Shown: piece by piece, positions 25,652-35,400 of the stretch | Layout: each line of letters opens with the position of its first letter | Numbering within the stretch: position 1 is the stretch's first letter | NCBI GenBank assembly: GCA_022340285.1 | Contig: JAJDOG010000022.1 | Location: 124,001-188,000 of the forward strand | DNA: 64,000 nucleotides | Source of the DNA: Betaproteobacteria bacterium | GTDB taxonomy: Bacteria > Pseudomonadota > Gammaproteobacteria > Burkholderiales > SG8-39 | Direction of reading: 5' to 3' | Position numbers and translations under genes: made by a program | The notes under the pieces: generated by a model | What the model was told of the DNA's origin: nothing | Seen by the model: the letters and a program-made list of their open reading frames with translations, nothing else | The model's database searches: none

Positions 25652-26357
25652 CGTGCAGGTTCGCATGCAAGACCCAATCGCCGAGGCTGACGCGGAGCCC
25701 GGCGAGGAGTTTCGGGTCCTCGCCGAACTCCGGCTCGACGCGGCAGCCGACCAGGGCACTCAGCGATTCGCGAATCGCCTTGCGCCGCTCAGCATCGAGC
25801 GGATAGGCGCTCGTCACGGTCGTCCTCACGGCGCCATCCTTGGCGGTCGCGGCAAGCTCATGCGCCTGCTCCGCGGGGAGCCGGGGAAGCTCTTCCAGGG
25901 TGACATCGACGATCCTGGAATCCAGGTCCGGCGCCGCGAAACGCCCCAGCAGCTTTGCGCTGAATGCGGCCCCCAGTGCGACCGCCTGCCCCTCGACCGC
26001 GCGACGCCATTCCGCCTGGCGTTTCTCATCCAGCACCTTCGCCTTTTCCCGCTCGCTCGCGAGGCTCGCGTGCAGCGCTTCAAGTGCATGGTCGCGCTCC
26101 GCGGCGATTTCCTCGGCGAGCTTTGCGCGGGCAGCTTCCTTTTCCTTGCTCCATTCCGCATCGCGGGCCTCGTAGCTGCCCTTGAGCGCCTGCGCCTCGG
26201 CTTGCGTGGCCCGGGCATCCGCCAGCGTCTTCTCGATTCCTTCGCGCCGCCGAGCAATCACGGCCAGCACCGGCCGATAGAAGAAATGCTTCAGCAGCCA
26301 GACCAGGACGACGAAATTGACGATCTCGAGAACGAACGTTGTCCAGTCGAATTCCAT
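25620..26357 (-). CDS. atpF: N-type ATPase subunit b, extended form
   Basis: This 245-residue stator protein has one membrane helix near the N-terminus ([19 protein letters not shown]), then a long charged coiled coil (about residues 35-135). Its C-terminal ~100 residues resemble the delta/OSCP-binding end ([26 protein letters not shown]). Ordinary bacterial b subunits are about 156 residues. The extension is a hallmark of N-ATPases, which have no separate delta gene, and none is found here. It lies 12 bp after atpE. Confidence 0.9.
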   Translation of the reverse strand: MEFDWTTFVLEIVNFVVLVWLLKHFFYRPVLAVIARRREGIEKTLADARATQAEAQALKGSYEARDAEWSKEKEAARAKLAEEIAAERDHALEALHASLASEREKAKVLDEKRQAEWRRAVEGQAVALGAAFSAKLLGRFAAPDLDSRIVDVTLEELPRLPAEQAHELAATAKDGAVRTTVTSAYPLDAERRKAIRESLSALVGCRVEPEFGEDPKLLAGLRVSLGDWVLHANLHDELEFFTATA

Positions 26358-26369
26358 GAGAGCCCTTCC

Positions 26370-26636
26370 TCACTTCACCAGATACGCCAGCAACGGGTTG
26401 CGGAACAGGACGATCAGCACAACCACCAGGACGTAGATGGCGAGCGATTCGATCATGGCGAGCCCGATGAAGAACGTGCGCGTGATCGATTTCTCGGCCT
26501 CGGGCTGGCGGGCCAGGGCGTCCAGCGCCTGGCTGATGACCCGCCCCATCGCGAGGGCAGGAAACATCACGCCGAGCGCAATTGCAACCACGGCTCCCAC
26601 CGTCGATAGCATCGTGAACCACGTCATGTCACTCAT
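26370..26636 (-). CDS. atpE: N-type ATPase c subunit (rotor ring)
   Basis: This 88-residue hairpin of two membrane helices is joined by the polar loop ARQPEAEKS. The ion-binding carboxylate is Glu63 in the second helix, followed by Ser64 and Tyr68 (IESLAIY). These match Glu65, Ser66 and Tyr70 of the Na+-binding Ilyobacter ring. The position of that ring's Gln32 is Met30 here, so one Na+ ligand is missing and proton use cannot be excluded. The ATG at 26636 has an AGGAGA ribosome site and overlaps the end of atpB by 8 bp. Confidence 0.93.
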   Translation of the reverse strand: MSDMTWFTMLSTVGAVVAIALGVMFPALAMGRVISQALDALARQPEAEKSITRTFFIGLAMIESLAIYVLVVVLIVLFRNPLLAYLVK

Positions 26637-27312
26637 TGCTTCTCTCCTTGGTCTTGAGGACGATCTGGGTTTGCATGCCGCCCGATATGTAGACGAGTGC
26701 CAGCATTCCGAAGACATAGGCCTGGACCAGCGCTTCCACGATATGCAGCATCAGGACCGGCACCGGTACGAGTGCGCCCGCGACAAGGAGCACCAGGAGC
26801 GCGACCATCTCCAGGCTCATGATGTTCCCGAACAGACGCACGGCGAGCGCCACGGTGCGCGAAAGCTCGCTGATCACGTGGAACGGAAGCATGATCGGCG
26901 TTGGCTTGACGTAATGTCGCAGATAGTTCGCGAAGCCTTCGCTGCGAATGCCGAACCAGTGAACGGAGAGAAAGACCAGGAGCGCCAGGCCGGCGGTGAC
27001 CGAGAGATCCCCCGTGGGCGAGGCGAGTCCCGGGATGATACCGGTGAGGTTCGCGACGAGGATATAAATCCAGAGCGTCCCTACGAACGGCAGGACGAGA
27101 TCGACATGCTCCGGCAGCACGGCGCGGATGGCGTCGTCGATGGCCAGCACGGCACCCTCGAGCGCCGCCTGGAGGGGTCCAGGGTCCAGGGCGAGCCGGC
27201 GCGTCGCGAGCCAGGCGCAAACCGTCAACACGAGCATGATTCCCCACGTAGTGACGACGATGGACGTCACCGCCAATGGGCCGAGCCGGAACGCAACCGC
27301 CACTTCTTCCAT
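26629..27312 (-). CDS. atpB: N-type ATPase a subunit
   Basis: This 227-residue membrane stator subunit forms the ion half-channels. The essential arginine is Arg159 in AVRLFGNIMSLEM (equivalent to Arg210 of E. coli). Hydrophobic segments run from VTTWGIMLVLTVCAWLA to VPVLMLHIVEALVQAYVFGM. The ATG shares one base with the stop of the upstream atpQ (TGATG). The protein is shorter than housekeeping a subunits, as is typical for this ATPase class. Confidence 0.93.
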   Translation of the reverse strand: MEEVAVAFRLGPLAVTSIVVTTWGIMLVLTVCAWLATRRLALDPGPLQAALEGAVLAIDDAIRAVLPEHVDLVLPFVGTLWIYILVANLTGIIPGLASPTGDLSVTAGLALLVFLSVHWFGIRSEGFANYLRHYVKPTPIMLPFHVISELSRTVALAVRLFGNIMSLEMVALLVLLVAGALVPVPVLMLHIVEALVQAYVFGMLALVYISGGMQTQIVLKTKERSNE

Positions 27313-27587
27313 CAGTGCCGCTCCCTGATGAAAAGGTACACGTCGACTGCCCCGACGAACACGCCGATCAGGATCAGGCTGACCGTCCAGCGCACCGAGT
27401 AACCCTCCATGTGCCCGTCGAGCCAGCTCCCCAGGTAGGCGCCCAGGACGACCGGGAGCACGAAGAGCACCGCCAGCGTGCCCAGGTACACGGTCTGCGC
27501 AAGCAGCGTCGGCCGGTCCCGTTCGGCCTCGCGCATGCGGCGGGCCTGTTTCTCCACCCGATCGCGCAACTCCTGTTCGGTCTCCAT
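27312..27587 (-). CDS. atpQ: N-type ATPase accessory membrane protein AtpQ (AtpI/AtpZ-like)
   Basis: This 91-residue protein has a charged N-terminus (METEQELRDRVEKQARRMREAER) and two membrane helices, TVYLGTLAVLFVLPVVLGAYLG and VSLILIGVFVGAVDVYLFI. It matches the AtpI/AtpZ-like accessory subunit that N-ATPase operons carry between atpC and atpB, where related proteins help c-ring assembly or bind Mg2+/Ca2+. The start at 27587 is 4 bp after the atpC stop. The second accessory gene normally found here, atpR, is missing: atpB follows directly. Confidence 0.8.
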   Translation of the reverse strand: METEQELRDRVEKQARRMREAERDRPTLLAQTVYLGTLAVLFVLPVVLGAYLGSWLDGHMEGYSVRWTVSLILIGVFVGAVDVYLFIRERH

Positions 27588-27591
27588 GACA

Positions 27592-29594
<2,003 letters not shown>

Positions 29595-29623
29595 CTACGC
29601 GACCGCGACCCGGGAGCGACGGG

Positions 29624-30403
29624 TTATTCGCCCTTGAATACCGGCGGCCGTTTCTCCTTGAACGCCCGGATCCCTTCGGCGTAGTCGCGGCTGTCGTAGA
29701 CGACGCGCCGCAAACCCTGGATGCGCTCGAACCCTTGCGGACTCATGGGGTGAGCGCCGGCGAGGATACGCAGTTGTTCCTTCATCACCGCAATGCTGAG
29801 CGGCGCAAGCGTGGTGATGTCGCGCGCAAGCTCGTACGTGAAGGCTTCGAGCGTGTCACGCGGCACGACATGATTGATCAGACCGAGCCGCTCCGCGCGC
29901 TCCGCGGTGACGGGCTTCGCGGTGAACGCCATCTCCTTCACGATCCGGATGCTCGCCGAATTGAGGAACGTGAGCATACCGCTCACGTTGTAAGGCACGC
30001 CCAGCTTGGCCGGGGTAACCGAGAACGTGGCTTCCGGCGCGGCCACGATCAGATCGCACGCGAAGACCGTCTCGGTGGCGCCGCCCCAGACGCTGCCTTC
30101 CACCATCGCGATGACCGGAGCCGGAAAGAGCTCGATTTCACGGATCAGGTTGCGCAGCGGATCGTCCCACCCGAGCGGATCGCGGCGCGATTCGGGCAGC
30201 TCGCCGACATCGTGACCGGCTGACCAGATCTTGGCCCCCGGTTGCGCGCGCAGGACCACGACCCGCACTTTGTCGCGCCGAAACTCGGCGAGTCCGGCGA
30301 CGATCCCGGCGACGACTGCCTGGCTCAGTGCGTTCGCCTTCTTCGGGTGGTTTAGGGTGAGCGTGCCGACGCCATCGCGGACGTCGGCGAGTACGAGCGA
30401 CAT
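29624..30403 (-). CDS. scpB: Methylmalonyl-CoA decarboxylase-like enoyl-CoA hydratase family protein
   Basis: This 259-residue crotonase-fold protein matches E. coli YgfG/ScpB, which decarboxylates methylmalonyl-CoA to propionyl-CoA, along its whole length. Shared stretches include SAGHDVGELPESRRDPL, MVEGSVWGGATETVFACDL, SVTPAKLGVPYN and FERIQGLRRVVYDSRDYAEG. The ATG at 30403 has a CGGAGA ribosome site; the same frame continues upstream only because the rhomboid gene is open in it. The partner genes of the Sbm pathway (mutase, CoA transferase) are not in the window. It ends the 11-gene run that begins with glgC; its link to the glycogen genes is positional only. Confidence 0.87.
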   Translation of the reverse strand: MSLVLADVRDGVGTLTLNHPKKANALSQAVVAGIVAGLAEFRRDKVRVVVLRAQPGAKIWSAGHDVGELPESRRDPLGWDDPLRNLIREIELFPAPVIAMVEGSVWGGATETVFACDLIVAAPEATFSVTPAKLGVPYNVSGMLTFLNSASIRIVKEMAFTAKPVTAERAERLGLINHVVPRDTLEAFTYELARDITTLAPLSIAVMKEQLRILAGAHPMSPQGFERIQGLRRVVYDSRDYAEGIRAFKEKRPPVFKGE

Positions 30404-30432
30404 GGCGTTCTCCGTTGAAGACGGCAAGCCCC

Positions 30433-31035
30433 CTAGAATCGCCGGCGGCCGAATGGCGGTCGACCGCGCCAGCGGCGGATCATCAGATAGCCCCCGACCA
30501 TTCCGCCGAGGTGCGCAAAGTGCGCCACACCGGCCTGCGTCCCGGTGACGCCGAAATAGAGCTCGAGAATTCCGAAGAGCGTCACGAAGAGCCACGCGGG
30601 CATCGGTATAGGCGGGATGATGAGCAGGATCGTGCGTCTGGGGAAGTACATCGCAAAGGCGAGCAGCACGCCGAAGACGCCGCCGGACGCGCCGACAGTT
30701 GGGTAGGGAGCTCCCCCGAGGATCGCAGTCACCGCAAGCTGAGCCGCGGCCGCGGACAACACGCAGACGAAATAATAGGTGAGGTAGCGCCGCTGGCCGA
30801 CGACGCGCTCGATCTCCCCGCCGAACATGTAAAGAGCGAACATATTGAGGAGCAGGTGCGTCAATCCGGCATGGAGGAAGGCGTAGGTCACGATCTGCCA
30901 GGGCAGAAATCCGGACGTGAGCGGCCACAGCGCGAAGAGCGCAAACATCATCCCGCCGGCGACGGTCTCGAGCAGGAAGACCGCGACGTTCGCGATGATC
31001 AGGATCTTCGTGGCGGGAGGGACGGACGGGAACAT
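30433..31035 (-). CDS. Rhomboid family intramembrane serine protease
   Basis: This 200-residue protein has six hydrophobic segments and the complete rhomboid catalytic set: Ser117 in GASGGVFG, His175 in AHLGG, and the conserved His60 and Asn64 in HLLLN. It would cleave membrane-anchored proteins within the bilayer; the substrate is unknown. The C-terminus is a short arginine-rich tail. The gene starts 50 bp after clcA, on the same strand. Confidence 0.9.
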   Translation of the reverse strand: MFPSVPPATKILIIANVAVFLLETVAGGMMFALFALWPLTSGFLPWQIVTYAFLHAGLTHLLLNMFALYMFGGEIERVVGQRRYLTYYFVCVLSAAAAQLAVTAILGGAPYPTVGASGGVFGVLLAFAMYFPRRTILLIIPPIPMPAWLFVTLFGILELYFGVTGTQAGVAHFAHLGGMVGGYLMIRRWRGRPPFGRRRF

Positions 31036-31085
31036 TCAGCAGTCGCAAGTGGAAGTCCGGCAACGCTCCAGAGCGCGAAACGCCA

Positions 31086-32492
31086 TCAGGATTGTGGCGG
31101 GGTTCGCGTATCAGGCGGTGGTGTCCGCCTGACCGAGGCCGCGAGCGTGACGAAGCGCTCGGCCAGCTCCTTGTAGAGCGGCTGATGGCAGACGAGACGG
31201 GACACGGCGGTCGCGAGCAAGGCGGTCGCCATCAGCGGCAGAACCATGTCGTGGTTGTCGGTCATCTCCATCACGATCACGAACGCGGTGATCGGCGCTT
31301 GGACCACGCCGGCAAGGTAAGCGACCATTCCGAGCAGCGCGACTGCCGCGGCCGGTGCGTAGGGCGTGTAGGCCGCCAGATTCGCGCCGAGTCCGGCGCC
31401 GATCGCGAGCGACGGCGCGAAGATTCCGCCGGGAATGCCGGTCACGTAGGAGACCAGCGTCGCGACCAGCTTCAATATGCCGTACGCCCAGGGCAGATCG
31501 GCGGTGCCCTCCACGATCTGGCGTGCTTCCTGGTAGCCGGTGCCGTAGGTCGTGTTGCCCGAAGCGAGACCGATGAGCGCGAGCGCGAACCCGCACACGG
31601 CGCCGAATATGATCGGACGCGTGAGCACCAGCTTGCCTAGGCGGCCCGGGATACTGCGCGAGGCGCGTATCAGCAGATGGCTGAAGAGGCCTCCGGCCAG
31701 GCCACCGACCACGCCGCACAAACCGACGGCGATCCACGCTTCGCCGAACCCGAACGCGGCCGAGGTGTGACCGAAATACGTGTAGTTCCCCAGCACGGCG
31801 AGCGATGCGACACCCGCGACGATGACCGCGGTGAGAATCGTCCCGCTCGTGCGGGCCTCGAACGATCGGCTCATCTCCTCGATCGCGAACACGATGCCGG
31901 CGAGCGGTGTGTTGAATGCCGCCGCGATGCCGGCCGCCCCGCCGGCGAGGATCAGGCCGCGATCCAGATCCGCGCGTGGAAACTTGCCGAGGCCTCCCAC
32001 CGCATGCATGATCGAGGCGCCGATCTGCACCGTCGGGCCCTCGCGCCCGATCGACGCGCCGCACGCCAGTCCGACGAGCGTGAGCCCGATCTTCGCAACC
32101 GCGATGCGCAGCCCGAGCAGGGCGCCGCGCACCCGCCCGTCGCGAACTGCGAGCGCGGCAATGGTCTGCGGGATGCCGCTGCCGCGCACGCCCGGCACGT
32201 AGCGCGTCGCCCAGACGACGAGCGCCATTCCGGTTGGCGTGATTACCAGCGGAAGCAGCGGTGACCACGCGACGACACGGTGAAAGAGTTCGTCCGCGTA
32301 CGCGGCGCCGACCGCGAACAGGATCGCGGTCGCCGCAACCGCAACCGCACCACCCCAGAAGACCAGGCGCTGCAGCCAGAGCCGCGGCGAGATGAGGTAG
32401 TGCAGTCGACGCGAGCCGAGCAAACCGCGCTGATCGCTTTCGGCAGCTGCGGTTGCTCCGGCTTCGATACCGGGTTGCGTGGGCTCGTTCAC
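31086..32492 (-). CDS. clcA: ClC-family chloride/proton exchanger
   Basis: This 468-residue membrane protein has the three anion-selectivity motifs of ClC proteins: GSGIP (104-108), GREGP (149-153, with the gating Glu151) and GIFAPSLAIG in the C-terminal half. The internal proton-pathway acid is present in FAIEEMSRSF. Keeping both glutamates points to a Cl-/H+ exchanger rather than a channel. No CBS domains follow. It starts at a GTG overlapping the stop of malQ-treY (GTGA), so it is coupled to a glucan/trehalose enzyme. An alternative reading frame on the same strand is a shadow. Confidence 0.93.
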   Translation of the reverse strand: MNEPTQPGIEAGATAAAESDQRGLLGSRRLHYLISPRLWLQRLVFWGGAVAVAATAILFAVGAAYADELFHRVVAWSPLLPLVITPTGMALVVWATRYVPGVRGSGIPQTIAALAVRDGRVRGALLGLRIAVAKIGLTLVGLACGASIGREGPTVQIGASIMHAVGGLGKFPRADLDRGLILAGGAAGIAAAFNTPLAGIVFAIEEMSRSFEARTSGTILTAVIVAGVASLAVLGNYTYFGHTSAAFGFGEAWIAVGLCGVVGGLAGGLFSHLLIRASRSIPGRLGKLVLTRPIIFGAVCGFALALIGLASGNTTYGTGYQEARQIVEGTADLPWAYGILKLVATLVSYVTGIPGGIFAPSLAIGAGLGANLAAYTPYAPAAAVALLGMVAYLAGVVQAPITAFVIVMEMTDNHDMVLPLMATALLATAVSRLVCHQPLYKELAERFVTLAASVRRTPPPDTRTPPQS

Positions 32493-35400
32493 TTTCGAGT
32501 ACCGATGTTATACAGAAGCAGCGCCGCTGGAAAGTTCGCGAACGCGTCGGCAAGCAGGATCCGGCCGTCACCTACCGCCACCCGTTCTCCGGTGAGCGCA
32601 TTCTGCGGCTCCGCACCGGCAGGCAGCAGGCCGGCATCGATGGCCGTGTCACTCCAGACTGCCGCGCCGAGCGGTGGCACGCGAGCATCCACGCCGAGCG
32701 ACGCCCAGAGCCGGCCGGCCAAGGCGATCACACCGACATCCTCGTACCGGCGCACGAACGCGACCACGTGATCGGCGCGCGCGCCCATCGCCGCGACCGG
32801 CGCGTAGTCGCCCTTTTCGAAAAGCAGCGCGTGAGCGCGTCGCAATCCGAGCGCGCGCCAGACCACCCAGAGCTTGGCGCGACCGTCATCCGGCGTGCTG
32901 GCCATCTCGCGAGCCGCATCCGTCATGCTTTCCGATCCAGCGACGGCGGACATCGTATCCAGGAGCTTCCGACGGTACGCGTAGTCCACCTGGCGCCGGT
33001 TGTCCGGATCGACGAGGCTGTAATCCCAGATCTCCGTGCCTTGGTAGATGTCAGGCACACCGGGCGAGGCGAGCTTGATCGTGGTCATCGAGAGGCCGTT
33101 CAGCATGCCGAACCATGCAATCGAGCGGACCTGCGACGCGAGGTCGTCGAGGAATAGGTTGCCCTCGCGCCGGCCGAGCAGCTGTCGCACGAACTCGACG
33201 GCCGCGGCCTCGTAAGGCTCGGAGACGCTGATCCAGCTCGAGCGTTCTTTCGCCTCGCGGATCGCCTTCACCAAGTAGCGCTCGATGCGCTCGCAATATG
33301 CCGCCAGGCCGGCGTCGTCGAGCGTCTCCAGAGGAAACGTGCCGAGCAGCGTCTGGTAGAGCAGATACTCGTCGTTGCGCGAGGGTGCGGGCGCGCGATC
33401 CACCGTGCGCTTGCGGGCACGGTTCATCCGGCTCCAGCGGCGCAGGAGCAGCCGCCACGCGGCGGGCATTTCCGACAGCACGTCGATGCGTGTCCGCACG
33501 TCCTCGGCGCGCTTGTTGTCGTGAGTCGACGTCGCGATCATCGTGTGCGGCCAGCGCGCCGCGCGATCGGCACTCGCGCCGTGAAACGCCGAGACCGTGA
33601 AGCCGAACAGGTTCGGATCCCCGCCGACCTCGTTCAGCGAGATGAGGCGGTTGTAGATGTAGAAAGCCGTGTCCTCAACGCCCTTCGCGGTGACCGGGGC
33701 GGTGAACTGCTGGAACTTCATCGCAAACGCGCGGAACTGTGCCGCATGTTCCGGCGGTGCGTCCCTCGGTGCGCGGCCGAGCAGCGCCCCACGCACGAAG
33801 TCGAAAATGCTGATGTCCGCGGCGCGGCTGCGGCGCTTGGCGTGGGCGATCGCCCAGTCGATCTGCCTCCGGTCCTGGTGCGAGGCGCCGTCCGAGATAT
33901 AGGTCCTGTAGACCGGAAAGCACGCCACGACCTCGGTGAGCGCCTGGCGCAGCGTGTTGAATGTGTAGTCCCGCGTGCGCCGATCCGCGCGCGCGATCCG
34001 CAGGAGCGCGGTCGCGAGAACGGTGAGCTCGGAAGCGAGTGCGGCCCGCATCGTTGCTCGCTTGCCCCGGTAGATGACCTCCTCGAGCTCCAGCGGTTCG
34101 CCGATGAACGCGCCGTAGGTGCGATCGAACTTGCTGCGCGCCGAGCCGTCGACGAAGAGGCCGTTCACGACGGTAGCAAAGCGGTAGCCGGTGGTGCCGT
34201 GCACCGCCCAGCTGTCGGGTACATGCTCGTGACCGGCCGTGATCTTCTCGACCACCACGTAGAGAGGGCGCGACGGACGGCCGTCTTCCGGTGGCGCGAC
34301 GTCGATGCCGGCGAGATGCGCGTAGCGCTCCTGAAGCCGCCGGAAGTACTGGGCGGGATCGTACAGGCCGTCCGGGTGGTCAAGGCGTACGCCGTCCACC
34401 TTGCCTTCCACGAGGAGCTCGAGAACGAGCCGGTGTGTGGCTTCGAACACCGCCTCGTCCTCCATCCGCAATCCGGCTAGCTCGTTGATATCGAAGAACC
34501 GGCGGTAGTTGATCTCGTCGGACGCGACGCGCCAGTACGCGAGCCGGTAGGCCTGCAATTCGAGGAGTTCGTGGAGGGGCTCGAAGCTCTCGCCCTCTCC
34601 CGGTGCGCCGTTCATCACCCGCACGGCCCGCTCGATCGCCTCGAGCACCGCCGGGGCCTCGTGCGCGAGGTGTGCAAGACGCCGCTTGTGCAGCTCCTTG
34701 TCGCGGTGGCGCTCGGCGACCGGCTCGGGCGCCGTCGCATCGCGCTCCGGCAGGTGGCCGAACGCTGCGCTCAAGCTCGATAGCTCTGCGGCGGCCGGAC
34801 CCGCGAGGTCGGTGGGACCCAACGTGCGTAACGCCCGCTCGAGGATGCGCGGATACTCTCGGGGATCCACCGGAAAGCGGTGCTCGAAGTAGAACACGCT
34901 GAAGGAACCGGCGTGGGCGTCGAATGCAAGGGTGAGCTCGCCGCGCTCCAGCACCAGACCGTAGTGATCGCCCAGGACGGGAACCAGGACCCGATTCGTG
35001 AGGTAGACGTTGACCGGCTGCCAGTCGATGTCGAAGTAGCCGGCGTACACCGACGCGGGCCCGTTCTCCAGAACGTCGAGCCACCAAGCGTTGTCCGCGC
35101 CCATCACGCCCATGTGGTTGGGAACCATGTCCAGGATCTGGCCCATGCCATGTGCGCGCAGCACAGCGACGAAATGCTCGAAGTCATCGCGGGTGCCGAT
35201 CTCCGGGTTGAGCGAGGTGTGGTCGATGATGTCGTAGCCGTGCGTGCTGCCCGAGCGCGCGCGCAGGTAGGGCGAGCAGTACACGTGGCTCACGCCCAGC
35301 GCCGCAAGGTAGGGCACGAGGTCGGCGGCCTGTGCGAAGGTGAACTGCTGGTTGAGCTGCAAGCGGTAGGTCGCGCGGGGAATACGCGCGACCGCGCTGC

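Noticed and set aside
31111-32571. A second long frame on the same strand as clcA
   Set aside because: Arg/His-rich translation without hydrophobic segments; the clcA frame has ClC motifs.
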